Source: Elusimicrobiota bacterium
GTDB lineage: Bacteria; Elusimicrobiota; Elusimicrobia; Elusimicrobiales; UBA9959
Reading direction: 5' to 3'
Length of the DNA stretch: 64,000 bases
Assembly (NCBI GenBank): GCA_003482905.1
Contig: DMXM01000006.1
Location: forward strand, 1 to 64,000
The notes under the pieces are model-generated. The model was not told the DNA's origin. It was given only the letters and a program-made list of their open reading frames with translations, and ran no database searches. Numbering within the stretch: position 1 is the stretch's first letter; each line of letters starts with the position of its first letter. The position numbers and the translations under genes are program-made. Below are positions 1 through 7,844 of this stretch, piece by piece.

Positions 1-598
1 GAGGCCTTAAATACAGGATACATCTCTCCTTATGCCGCTTCGCACAAAAGGCGCATGGAAGTCTTAAGGTACTGTTCCGCCTTAAGATAATAGAAAGCGC
101 TGCGCATGAATTGCCCCGCCACACGCCTTGCCGGGCCTGTTTTCTTCGGGTTTGAGTGACGACGCCCCGCGGCGGCGCGGCGCCGCTTGTGAATGATCCC
201 CATATTTCCCCCTGTTTAAGATGCGACAACTGCACCGGCCTTGTGATAAAGACACAAAAGCCGGAAGGCTGCTGGTTCAGAATCCCGGCAGTGAACCGGG
301 ATTACGGTTGCGGTATTTAGAGCCCCTACCCCTAGGAGTTCGATCTCCACGGTTAGTCTAATTAAAACGTTCTTCCAAGTCAAGCCAATTTTGGATACGA
401 TTTTGGACAATTTTAGACAGAGCCTTTCAGCGGGCGGTTAACCCGGGCAATCATAAAAATAGTATACGTTACCGATAAAGGCATGTCGCGTTTGGAATGG
501 GCTTTTTGGCTATTTTTCTGTTTCCCGGGCGGGTAAGGCCCTGTTGGGGGGCGGCCGGCGGCGGGGGCATGGGCGCGGTTTTTAAACCTTATGCCCGG
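1..598. other. Gene-free stretch with small hairpins
   Basis: I find no convincing gene here. It holds a perfect 7-bp hairpin (CTTAAGG near 63-69 pairing with CCTTAAG near 80-86) and an 8-bp hairpin (ATCCCGG...CCGGGAT around 280-303). A short T-arm-like string, GGAGTTCGATCTCC near 337-350, looks like a tRNA 3' part, but I could not pair a matching acceptor or anticodon arm, so no tRNA is called. The 400 bp before the XRE gene stop lie downstream of it on the minus strand. Confidence 0.5.
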
Positions 599-955
599 TC
601 AGGCCTGTTTATCGAGAAGCTTTTTGGCAAGAACCGTTATGGTAGCCAGGATCGTATCCGTGTTTTCCGGGCTCTGGTTTTGCAGCAGTTTTAAAATTCT
701 ATTCAGGGTTTTTTGTTGTTCAGCCGCAACCTCGGGAATATTTTTCTCATTAAACAACTCCGAAACGGAAACATTTAACGCCGCGGCGATCTTTGCGATG
801 GTGGCCAGACTGGGCTTTTTTTTATTTGTTTCCAGATAAGCAAGGAAGCTTACACTTATTCCCGCGGCGTCCGCCAGGTCCTCTATCGTAAGCCCGGCCT
901 GCAGCCGTTTAAGGCGCAATTGCCTGGCGATGGCGGCATAAATATTCATACTCAT
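599..955 (-). CDS. XRE-family helix-turn-helix transcriptional regulator
   Basis: A small cytoplasmic DNA-binding protein of about 118 residues. The N-terminal 65 residues form a Cro/C1-type helix-turn-helix: LRLKRLQAGLTIEDLADAAG followed by ISVSFLAYLETNKKKPSLAT, with the usual 'start with Leu at the next helix' pattern ending SVSELF. The C-terminal half is Gln/Leu-rich and probably helical (dimerisation). The longest frame starts at a TTG at 967, but its AGAGGT is only 2 nt upstream. ATG at 955 or 949 fits the AGAGG better, so 955 is chosen. A TATGCT box at 990-995 (minus strand) may be its promoter -10. Its targets are unknown. Confidence 0.85.
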   Translation of the reverse strand: MSMNIYAAIARQLRLKRLQAGLTIEDLADAAGISVSFLAYLETNKKKPSLATIAKIAAALNVSVSELFNEKNIPEVAAEQQKTLNRILKLLQNQSPENTDTILATITVLAKKLLDKQA

Positions 956-1272
956 AAAAATCCCCAATTACCTCTAACCTTACACTAATAGCATAGCCTG
1001 CGGACCTTCGGGGAAGCTCATATGCGGATCAAATTAAGCTCAATTAAAACCCGGGCGATGAGGCCGCCTGCATACTGTGCTTTTGGAAGTGAAACCCTTA
1101 CATGAACTTTATTATATATTTCAGATATCTCCCATCATCTATGGGAATAATTCCTGAATATGTTGCGACCTGTAGCCTCTGTCGGGGCCGTGTAACTTAT
1201 ATTACACTCTTAAAGTGGCCGGGGGGCTATGCAGCGGGTGAGGGCATCTCAACGAGTACCGGGACAATCAGG
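956..1272. promoter_or_regulatory. Divergent upstream region of the XRE and response-regulator genes
   Basis: This 317-bp gap separates two divergent regulators. On the minus strand, GGCTATGCTATT at 987-998 matches the TATGCTATT string that recurs in other upstream regions of this window (36.47 kb, 40.05 kb) and could be a -10 element for the XRE gene. An in-frame extension of the plus-strand response regulator back to 1102 exists, but it encodes residues unlike a receiver domain, so it is treated as noncoding. Confidence 0.35.
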
Positions 1273-1623
1273 ATGCCTAGACACATACTTGTGGCCGACG
1301 ACGACAAGGCCATGCTTAATATCTACACGCGGATATTTTCAAATACTGATTATTCAATTTCATTGGCCTCCAGTTTTGCCGAGGCGGCGGGGCTTATAAA
1401 CTTGAATAATTACGACCTGCTTATAACGGACCTGATGCTGCAGGACGGGCTGGGCACCGATCTTATAAAGATGTTCAAAAAAAAACGCGGGGGCGCCAGG
1501 TCCCTGCTTGTGACGGGCTCGGTGGCAGAGCTTGCCCCGGAGCAGCTTCCCGAAATGTATCTTGAAAAGCCTTTTAGACTGGAAGTCTTTATGGCCGCGG
1601 TAAGCAAGGCGCTGGTTGCATAA
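1273..1623 (+). CDS. Stand-alone CheY-like response regulator
   Basis: A 116-residue receiver domain with no output domain. The acidic pocket is DDD at residues 9-11, the phospho-acceptor is Asp53 (in LLITDLMLQDG), the switch Thr is T81 (LLVTGS) and the conserved Lys is K99 in LEKPF. Such proteins pass phosphoryl groups or act by protein contact. ATG at 1273 is chosen because the receiver fold begins directly there (MPRHILVADDD). The upstream in-frame extension is not conserved-looking. The gene's last 35 bp overlap the 3' end of the convergent radical SAM gene. No cognate kinase is adjacent, so its partner is unknown. Confidence 0.85.
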   Translation: MPRHILVADDDKAMLNIYTRIFSNTDYSISLASSFAEAAGLINLNNYDLLITDLMLQDGLGTDLIKMFKKKRGGARSLLVTGSVAELAPEQLPEMYLEKPFRLEVFMAAVSKALVA

Positions 1624-2650
1624 GGCAGGGGAGCGGCGTTTTGCAGCGGGGGCAGGCGGCGTTCTTCAGATGCAGCCCGGTTATACTGAAGCCCTCCCTG
1701 CGTATCAGCAGTTCGCCGCATTTGTGGCAATAAGTGTTTTCGGAGGGGTGGGCCGGAACGTTGCCGAGATATACATAGCGAAGGCCGACGTCCAGCCCAG
1801 CCTGCCTGACCCGTTCAAGCTTGGCCAGGGGGGTCGGCGGCAGCCCGGACAGGTCCAGGTGCGGATAAAAGCCGGTGACATGCCAGGGGGTATCCGGGCC
1901 CAGCTCGCTCACAATCCACTTCGCCAGCGCCAGCAGTTCATTATCGTCGTCATTTATCCCCGGCGTCACGTTGGTCACGCATTCCACGTGCATGCCGTGC
2001 TTCTGCTGGGCGAGCCTGGCTGAATCAAGAACGCCGGCCAGGGCCCTTACGCCGGATATCTTCTGATAGGTCTCCTCGCTGAAGCCCTTTATATCCACCC
2101 TGAAAGCGTCAAGGTACGGTCCCATAACCTCAAGCCACTCCGGGGTCATAAAACCGTTGGTGACGCAAGCGGTATAAAGGCCCTTCGCCTTCGCCAGCTT
2201 CGCCCCGTCCAGAACGTACTCCAGCCAGATGGAGGGCTCATTGTAGGTCCAGGCTATCCCCTGGCATTTATACTCCGCCGCCAGGCTTATCAATTCCTCC
2301 GGCTTTATCTCGTCGGTGCCGGCCCCGGACTCTTCGGCCCTGGCGCGCGAGATCTCCCAATTCTGGCAGCCCGGGCAGCGGAAATTGCAGCCCACGGCGC
2401 CCAACGACAAACAGCGGCTGCCGGGATAGAAATGGAACAGGGGCTTCTTCTCTACGGGATCGGCGTTCAGGCTGGACACCCGGCCGTAGATCAGGGTATA
2501 CAATGTCCCGCCGCTATTGAGGCGCGTCTGGCAATAGCCGCGTTTTCCCGGCCCAATGGCGCAGCGGTGGCGGCACACATTGCAGCGCACCCGTCCGCCT
2601 TCCAGTTTTTCATACAGCAGCGCTTCTTTCATCCTGGTCATTATATTCAC
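1589..2650 (-). CDS. amrS: AmmeMemoRadiSam-system radical SAM enzyme (PflA-like)
   Basis: A 353-residue cytoplasmic radical SAM enzyme. The [4Fe-4S] motif is C88xxxC92xxC95 (CNFRCPGC). It is preceded by an N-terminal Cys cluster (C23, C26, C30, C40) and followed by a C-terminal zinc-ribbon-like pair (CHKCG and CPRCK), the architecture of the AmmeMemoRadiSam radical SAM family, related to pyruvate formate-lyase activating enzymes. NEPS (WTYNEPSIWLEY) and DIKGF are also typical. The usual Memo and AMMECR1 partners are not next to it. The start is GTG 2650; ATG at 2641 or 2632 is also possible, since none has a good ribosome site. Substrate unknown. Confidence 0.9.
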   Translation of the reverse strand: MNIMTRMKEALLYEKLEGGRVRCNVCRHRCAIGPGKRGYCQTRLNSGGTLYTLIYGRVSSLNADPVEKKPLFHFYPGSRCLSLGAVGCNFRCPGCQNWEISRARAEESGAGTDEIKPEELISLAAEYKCQGIAWTYNEPSIWLEYVLDGAKLAKAKGLYTACVTNGFMTPEWLEVMGPYLDAFRVDIKGFSEETYQKISGVRALAGVLDSARLAQQKHGMHVECVTNVTPGINDDDNELLALAKWIVSELGPDTPWHVTGFYPHLDLSGLPPTPLAKLERVRQAGLDVGLRYVYLGNVPAHPSENTYCHKCGELLIRREGFSITGLHLKNAACPRCKTPLPCLMQPAPCLPRP

Positions 2651-2717
2651 TTTTATCCGTTTTTACCACCCCGGCGGAAAGGCGGCGTTCCATTTTTTGC
2701 CGCAAAGTGTTACCATA

Positions 2718-3359
2718 ATGCCAGTGGAAAATATTTGCAGGATATACGGGCCGGACTTCTTCAGCGAATGGGGACCTTCCAACGCGGACTATATCCGCTC
2801 GGCCGGGCTGGTGGCCGCGGCCATAAACAAGGTTTTCGCGCCGGCCAGCGTGGCCGACCTCGGCTGCGGCTGCGGCGTTTACAGCCACTTGTTTAAATTA
2901 AAAGGGATAAGGGTGCTCTCCATAGACGGCGCCTCCCCCCCGCCCGAACATTCCTTCCCGGTGGAAATAATAGAACGGGACCTCGCCGCCCCTTTAGAGA
3001 ACGCTTGGGGAAATTTCGACCTGGCCCTCTGCCTGGAGGTGGCCGAACATATACCTGAAGAATTCAGCGGGACTTTCCTGAAGAACCTGACGGCTTTCAG
3101 CGACAGGCTGCTGATGTCCGCCGCGCCTCCGGGCCAGGGCGGCCACCACCACGTTAACGAACGGCCCCGCCGCTACTGGGCGCAGAAACTGGCCGACCTG
3201 GGCTTCGCCTATAACCGCCGCGCCTCCGGCCTGCTGCTTAAAGCCCTGGAGCCCGAGCCCCCGCCTTTCATGTGGATGGCCAACCACATAGGGGTCTATG
3301 AAAAAGCCAGGGACGTAAAGAAGCTCGGCCACGGCCAGCCTTTCGGCATTGTGGCGTAA
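2718..3359 (+). CDS. SAM-dependent methyltransferase (class I)
   Basis: A 213-residue class I methyltransferase. Motif I is VADLGCGCGVYS (around residues 45-56), the acidic loop is VLSIDGA, and the post-motif LCLEVAEHIPEE resembles the Methyltransf_23/11 group. A His/Pro-rich loop (GQGGHHHVNERPRRYW) is typical of methyltransferases acting on small or lipid-linked substrates. ATG 2718 is chosen because the upstream in-frame extension runs through the start of the divergent radical SAM gene. It is divergently arranged with that gene and 29 bp before the cNMP-binding gene. Substrate not predictable from sequence. Confidence 0.8.
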   Translation: MPVENICRIYGPDFFSEWGPSNADYIRSAGLVAAAINKVFAPASVADLGCGCGVYSHLFKLKGIRVLSIDGASPPPEHSFPVEIIERDLAAPLENAWGNFDLALCLEVAEHIPEEFSGTFLKNLTAFSDRLLMSAAPPGQGGHHHVNERPRRYWAQKLADLGFAYNRRASGLLLKALEPEPPPFMWMANHIGVYEKARDVKKLGHGQPFGIVA

Positions 3360-3388
3360 TATTTTATAGAATTCTACTGGGGTTAATA

Positions 3389-3841
3389 ATGAAAAAACTG
3401 CCGCTGACCGACGCCGACACCGTTATCTTCACCAAAATGGTGAAGAAGATAAATTTCTTCGCCTCCATGAACATGGGACTGCTGGAGAAGATACTGAACA
3501 GGATAAACTATTACCAGTACGAGGCGGGCGATAAAGTCTGCCGGCAGGGGGACCCCGGCGACACGTTCTACGTGGTTTCGGAAGGCAGACTGAAGGTGAG
3601 CGTGCGCGAGGCTTTTTTCCTTTCCAGGACTTTGGCCACCCTGGGCGACGGAGATTGCTTCGGCGAGATGGCCCTGCTGGAACGCAAACCGCGCAACGCC
3701 ACCGTGGCCTGCGAGGCGGACTCCAAGATCTTCGTTCTAACCGCGGACCATTTTGACCAGGTGCTGGCGGAGAACCCGTCGTTCAAACAGGAAATAAGCC
3801 GCCTGGCCGCCGACCGCCGCTTCGAACTGAACCAAAAGTAA
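3389..3841 (+). CDS. Cyclic nucleotide-binding domain protein
   Basis: A 150-residue protein consisting essentially of one cNMP-binding domain (Crp/cGMP-kinase fold). The phosphate-binding cassette is visible as GDGDCFGEMALLERKPRNAT (around residues 86-105), with the conserved Gly-Glu and the Arg that contacts the cyclic phosphate. A short helix precedes the barrel. There is no DNA-binding HTH or other output domain, so it is probably a regulatory subunit acting by protein contact. It begins 29 bp after the methyltransferase, with a GGGG a few bases before ATG 3389, so the two may be co-transcribed. Confidence 0.85.
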   Translation: MKKLPLTDADTVIFTKMVKKINFFASMNMGLLEKILNRINYYQYEAGDKVCRQGDPGDTFYVVSEGRLKVSVREAFFLSRTLATLGDGDCFGEMALLERKPRNATVACEADSKIFVLTADHFDQVLAENPSFKQEISRLAADRRFELNQK

Positions 3842-3860
3842 ATTATTACCTTCCCTGCTC

Positions 3861-4262
3861 TTAAACCGCGCTGAATTCAAGTTCGATATCCGGGAGCAGG
3901 CTGCGGCTTACGGGGCAAGCCTTTACGCAGGCCAGCAGTTTATCGCGCTGTTTGGCGTCCAGGCCCGGCGGCAGGGTTATAACGCCGGTCAGCCTGGCTA
4001 TGCGGCGCGGGCTCTCCTGCATATGTTTTTCTATCTCGAAAGCGGCCCCCTCGAATTTTATGCCGTCGCGCTCGGCCACCTTGGCCATTATGCTCAGCAC
4101 GCATGAGGCCACGGAGGCCGCCGCCAGGTCCGTTGGCGAGAAAGTGCGCCCGCGGCCGCCGTTATCCGGCGGCAGGTCCGTCAATATCCTACTGCCGCTC
4201 AAGCCGTGCGTCAGCTCCACCTGGTCGTCCCCAGCGTAAACCGCGTTGATATTAAACGACAT
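3861..4262 (-). CDS. OsmC-family peroxiredoxin-like protein
   Basis: A 133-residue OsmC/Ohr-fold protein. The redox Cys pair is C54 (VASCVLS) and C116 (KACPVSRSL), the arrangement used by OsmC enzymes to reduce organic hydroperoxides with thiols. The PTDLAAASVASC helix is characteristic. The start is ATG 4262, preceded by a perfect AGGAGG with 4-nt spacing. The in-frame ATG 24 bp upstream lacks this. It is divergent from the cyclophilin-pel operon and converges with the cNMP-binding gene. Subfamily (OsmC versus YhfA-like) is not certain. Confidence 0.9.
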   Translation of the reverse strand: MSFNINAVYAGDDQVELTHGLSGSRILTDLPPDNGGRGRTFSPTDLAAASVASCVLSIMAKVAERDGIKFEGAAFEIEKHMQESPRRIARLTGVITLPPGLDAKQRDKLLACVKACPVSRSLLPDIELEFSAV

Positions 4263-4290
4263 AAAGCCTCCTAAACCGCTCCGCATTTAT

Positions 4291-4329
4291 TATAATATTT
4301 ATCTCTCATCACTGTTCCAGGAGGTTCCC
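4291..4329 (+). promoter_or_regulatory. Candidate -10 and strong ribosome site before the cyclophilin-pel operon
   Basis: TATAAT at 4291-4296 lies 37 bp before ATG 4334 of the first gene of the pel transcription unit. AGGAGG at about 4319-4324 is its ribosome site. I see no good -35 at 17 bp, so the promoter may be activator-dependent or only apparent. Confidence 0.4.
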
Positions 4330-4333
4330 TATA

Positions 4334-5038
4334 ATGAACATCCGTATTATCGCGCTTATATCAGCAGCTGTTTTTGCGTCGTCCTGCGCCAATAAAACGC
4401 AGGAAACGGCCACCGCGCAGCCCGCACCGGCTGCCGCAACCCAGATACAGGAGACGAACACCGACATGGAAACACTTAAGAACCCGGCGAAAGCCACCGA
4501 AAAAGCCCCCGAGACCTTTAAAGTAAAATTCGACACCACCAAGGGGAATTTCACACTTGAGATCAACCGCGCCTGGTCCCCGCTCGGCGCCGACAGGTTC
4601 TATAACCTGGTCAAGGCCGGCTTCTTCACCGACCTGGCCTTCTTCCGCGTGATAGAGGGTTTTATGGTGCAGTTCGGCATACACGGGGACCCCGCCGTGG
4701 CAACCGCCTGGCGCGGCGCCCGCATTAAGGACGACCCCGTGGTGGAGTCCAACAAGAAAGGCTATATTTCCTACGCCATGGCCGGCCCGGATACCCGCAC
4801 CACCCAGTTCTTCATCAACTACGGCGACAACGCCCGCCTCGACGGCATGGGCTTCTCCCCCTTCGGCAAGGTGACGGAAGGGATGGACGTGGTGGAGAGC
4901 ATCTACTCCGGCTACGGCGAGGGCGCCCCCAGCGGCATGGGCCCCGACCAGGGCCGCGTGCAGATGCAGGGCAACGCCTACCTGAAGAAGGACTTCCCGA
5001 AGATGGACTACATAAAGAGCGCGGAACTGCTGAAATAA
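4334..5038 (+). CDS. Cyclophilin-type peptidyl-prolyl isomerase lipoprotein
   Basis: A 234-residue exported protein. The signal peptide ends in the lipobox ASSC with Cys18 as the lipidated residue, followed by an Ala/Thr/Pro-rich linker to about residue 58. The cyclophilin domain then begins VKFDTTKGNFTLEINR and includes FFRVIEGFMVQFG and TTQFFINYGDN, matching the active-site strands of bacterial cyclophilins. It would catalyse proline isomerisation in the periplasm, anchored in a membrane. Its stop is 7 bp before the PelC-like gene on the same strand, so it is probably the first gene of the pel operon and may help fold the secretion proteins. That link is inference. Confidence 0.9.
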   Translation: MNIRIIALISAAVFASSCANKTQETATAQPAPAAATQIQETNTDMETLKNPAKATEKAPETFKVKFDTTKGNFTLEINRAWSPLGADRFYNLVKAGFFTDLAFFRVIEGFMVQFGIHGDPAVATAWRGARIKDDPVVESNKKGYISYAMAGPDTRTTQFFINYGDNARLDGMGFSPFGKVTEGMDVVESIYSGYGEGAPSGMGPDQGRVQMQGNAYLKKDFPKMDYIKSAELLK

Positions 5039-5045
5039 GGTAAAA

Positions 5046-5543
5046 ATGAAAAAAACAATATTCCTGGCGGCGGCGCTGGCCCTGGCGGGCTGCGCCTCGT
5101 CGCATTACAACACCCTCAAGTTCAAGCCCGAACCCAAAGCCGGGATAGCGGTGCTGCCGCTCGAGAACTACACGGAGTCCCCCATGGCCGGAATAAAGGC
5201 CGCTTCCATGTGCGCCGGCATACTGGCGGCGCGCGGCGTAACCGTGGCGGACCGCTTCAGCGGCGCCCAAGAAAGGCCTATTGGCGAAACCGAGCTTAAG
5301 AAGAACCTGGCCGACCTGGCCGCCGCCAACCTGGCCTACACGCTGACGGGCTCCGTCAACGAGTGGAAGTACAAGGCGGGTCTGGACGGGGAGCCGGCCG
5401 TCAGCGTAACCCTCAAGCTCTTCGACAACAGGACGGGCCTGCAGGTCTGGTCCGCGGTAGCCTCAAAAACTGGCTACTCAAGGCAATCCACCGGGGTCCT
5501 CGCACAGAAACTCCTGGACAAGGCGCTGAGTGAAATCAAATAG
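5046..5543 (+). CDS. pelC: PelC-like outer-membrane lipoprotein
   Basis: A 165-residue lipoprotein: signal peptide with lipobox LAGC (Cys16), then a compact alpha/beta domain starting KAGIAVLPLENYTESPMAG. That start resembles the TolB-N/CsgG-like anticodon-binding fold known for PelC. PelC of Pseudomonas forms a dodecameric ring at the outer membrane that funnels Pel to the PelB pore. Sequence identity between PelC proteins is low, so the call rests on size, fold-like strand pattern, lipobox and position directly before pelD. The gene ends inside the pelD start (14-bp overlap). A generic DUF799/LpoB-like lipoprotein is the alternative. Confidence 0.7.
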   Translation: MKKTIFLAAALALAGCASSHYNTLKFKPEPKAGIAVLPLENYTESPMAGIKAASMCAGILAARGVTVADRFSGAQERPIGETELKKNLADLAAANLAYTLTGSVNEWKYKAGLDGEPAVSVTLKLFDNRTGLQVWSAVASKTGYSRQSTGVLAQKLLDKALSEIK

Positions 5544-6852
5544 TACGCTCTTCATCTACGGGGAGACGGCGGTTTTCTGCCTTGTCTTCCTCTACGCCGG
5601 CCTGCATTTCAGGCCGGCGGACCCTTTTCTTTTATTCTCGGCGTACCAGGTCTACATTCCCTTCGCCCTCACACTGACCCTGGCCGGCGGCACCGGGGCT
5701 GGCCTTATTGCGCTGGCTTTCGCCGGCATACTGGCTCATTTTTTCTACACGCCTTATCCCTACCAGCCGCTGCTCTGGACCGCGCTGATAACGCTGGCCG
5801 CGGGCGAGTTCAAGATCTACTGGGACCGCAAGATCCATATGTATTCGGAGGAGCGTGACTATTTCAGGGAAAAACTGCGCGACCTTACCCGCAACTTCAT
5901 ACTGCTTAAAATGTCGCACGAACGCCTGGAGAAGAACTATATCCTCCGGCCCGTCAGCATCCGCAGCTCGCTGGAGGAAATACGGACCATGCTCCTCAAA
6001 GAGGAGCTGCCTGCCTGCCAGAGCCTGCTTGATTTCCTGGCCAATTTCTACGGCCTTGAATCCGCAGCGCTTTTTATAAGGCGCTCTACAGGCGGCGGTT
6101 GCCTTCCGCCAAAGAAAGGCATTGTCGCCAAGGCGCTGGCCAAGGCCATTCCCACTGTACCGTCGTGCCATTGGGAGGAAGCGGCCAAGACCGGCTTGGG
6201 CACAGAGTTAGACATAAAAGACCCTCTTATCCAGCTGGCCTTGGCCAAAAGGGAAACGGCCTTCTTCTCCGTCAGCCAGCTTAAGAACGAAGACCGCTCC
6301 CGCTATATAGCCGCGGTGCCCTATTTCGACTCCGCGCAAGGGGAGCCCGAGGCCATATTGGCCATAAAGCAAATACCCTTCCTGCAGCTTAACCGCGACA
6401 ACCTCCTTACCATAGCCCTCTACCTTTCATTCTTCATGAGCGAATTCGTGCAGACGGAGCGCTTTGAAGCGGCCGCGGCGGCTTACCCGAAACTTGACAC
6501 CTCCATCTTTAAAGAGCTGGAGCGCCTGCTTAAAATGCGCCGCGACTTCGGAATAAGCAGCGTGCTGGTGCGCTTCCAGGCGCGGTACGGCGCGATGTCC
6601 AAAGACGTGGCCTCCTATATAGAATCCGAAATACGCGGCTTCGACCTGTCCTACAGCATGTGCGGCGAGCACTGCGTGGTGCTGGTCATACTGCCGCTCA
6701 CCGACTTCGCCAACGCCTCTGTTTTCACGGACAGGATAGAGGCCAGGGTGCGCGAGAATTTCGAAGCTTTCACCGGGCACCTGGAGAAAAAAGTGCTGCC
6801 CATAGCCGGCGATGGCGTCCTGCCGCTCATAGAGCGCGTAATGACCGCATGA
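5530..6852 (+). CDS. pelD: PelD, membrane c-di-GMP receptor of the Pel system
   Basis: A 440-residue inner-membrane protein with GTG start at 5530. Residues 8-95 hold about four transmembrane helices, 105-140 a coiled helix, about 150-305 a GAF domain and 320-440 a degenerate GGDEF domain. R369-G-F-D372 matches the RxxD inhibitory site of diguanylate cyclases. Exactly five residues later CGEHC (378-382) stands where GGDEF should be, so it should bind c-di-GMP but not make it. This is how Pseudomonas PelD turns on Pel polymerisation (established for that protein). Start and stop overlap the neighbouring pelC and pelE genes, implying translational coupling. Confidence 0.9.
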   Translation: MKSNSTLFIYGETAVFCLVFLYAGLHFRPADPFLLFSAYQVYIPFALTLTLAGGTGAGLIALAFAGILAHFFYTPYPYQPLLWTALITLAAGEFKIYWDRKIHMYSEERDYFREKLRDLTRNFILLKMSHERLEKNYILRPVSIRSSLEEIRTMLLKEELPACQSLLDFLANFYGLESAALFIRRSTGGGCLPPKKGIVAKALAKAIPTVPSCHWEEAAKTGLGTELDIKDPLIQLALAKRETAFFSVSQLKNEDRSRYIAAVPYFDSAQGEPEAILAIKQIPFLQLNRDNLLTIALYLSFFMSEFVQTERFEAAAAAYPKLDTSIFKELERLLKMRRDFGISSVLVRFQARYGAMSKDVASYIESEIRGFDLSYSMCGEHCVVLVILPLTDFANASVFTDRIEARVRENFEAFTGHLEKKVLPIAGDGVLPLIERVMTA

Positions 6853-7844
6853 CGGCGGAATCCAAGCTGGTTTTTTACGCCGTCTCCCTGGAGGCGGCCG
6901 CTTTCGGGGCGCTCTTCAAAGGGCCTTATTTCCTGCGCATAACCTCCTTCCTCACCCTGCACGCGGCCGCCAGCGCCATAGCCGCGGGCCCGCTGTGGAA
7001 ACTGATGCCGGAAAAATACCGCTATCCCAGAATTCTCTCGCTTTCCCTTATTTTCTCCCTGCTCTTCACTGTTTCCATCCTAGGCTTCGCGGCGCTGGTT
7101 ATTTTTAACGTCTACCTGCTGCGCTCCCGGAAGACGGTCCCGGTGATCAAAGCCTCGCTGCTGGACCAGGACCGCATAGAATCCGACCTCCTGTCCATGC
7201 CGGGGCGCAGCATGGGCGAGTCAGCCCTGCGGTCGAAGGGGGCCGCCACGCCCGAACTCCGCCTGCGGACAGCTATGATCTTAAGCGAGATCTCCTCGGA
7301 GATACCGAAACACATGCGCCTGCTCAAGGAAAGCATAAAATCCCCGGACGACAGCGTCCGCATGTTCTCCTTCTCCATGGTGGACGGCATGGAAAAGCGC
7401 CTTAACGACCAGATCCACGCCAAACTCGCCGTCTTCCGGGAAGCGCCTACGGCCGCCGAAAAAGCCCCCGCCGCCCGGGAACTGGCTTCTCTTTACTGGG
7501 AGTACGTCTATACGGGCCTGACCGACCAGGAATACAGCCAGCTCATGACGCGCGAAGCCGAAAATTACGCCGTAATAGCGCTGCGCCACCTCCGGGAAGA
7601 CCCCATGCTGCTGGCGCTGATGGGCAGGATCTCCCTGGCGCGCGGCCGGCACGACCAGGCGCTCAAGTATTTTCATGAGGCCATGGCCCACTGCCGCAAC
7701 CCCGACAGGTTCCTGCCCTACGTCGCCGAGATCCATTACGGCCTGGGCCATTACGCCGCCGTGAGGGACACCTTCACCGGGCACTCCGGCTTCACTCACG
7801 ACCCGGCACTGCGCCCCCTGGTGGAACTTTGGACGGGCACATGA
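6849..7844 (+). CDS. pelE: PelE, membrane-anchored TPR protein of the Pel synthase complex
   Basis: A 331-residue protein, nearly the length of Pseudomonas PelE. Two hydrophobic segments occupy about residues 8-50 and 60-92, followed by a basic turn and a soluble helical region with TPR-like repeats near the C-terminus (LMGRISLARGRHDQALKYFH). PelE bridges PelD to the PelF glycosyltransferase at the inner membrane in characterised systems. ATG 6849 overlaps the pelD stop as ATGA. A longer open frame upstream is a pelD shadow. It ends as ATGA with pelF. The call relies strongly on context because PelE sequence is poorly conserved. Confidence 0.85.
   Translation: MTAESKLVFYAVSLEAAAFGALFKGPYFLRITSFLTLHAAASAIAAGPLWKLMPEKYRYPRILSLSLIFSLLFTVSILGFAALVIFNVYLLRSRKTVPVIKASLLDQDRIESDLLSMPGRSMGESALRSKGAATPELRLRTAMILSEISSEIPKHMRLLKESIKSPDDSVRMFSFSMVDGMEKRLNDQIHAKLAVFREAPTAAEKAPAARELASLYWEYVYTGLTDQEYSQLMTREAENYAVIALRHLREDPMLLALMGRISLARGRHDQALKYFHEAMAHCRNPDRFLPYVAEIHYGLGHYAAVRDTFTGHSGFTHDPALRPLVELWTGT

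Noticed and set aside
300..360. T-arm-like string GGAGTTCGATCTCC that could be a tRNA 3' part
   Set aside because: No acceptor, D-arm or anticodon arm could be paired on either strand; at most a relic.
6660..6848. Extension of pelE upstream of 6849
   Set aside because: Lies inside pelD in another frame and is Arg-rich; ATG 6849 has the ATGA overlap typical for this operon.
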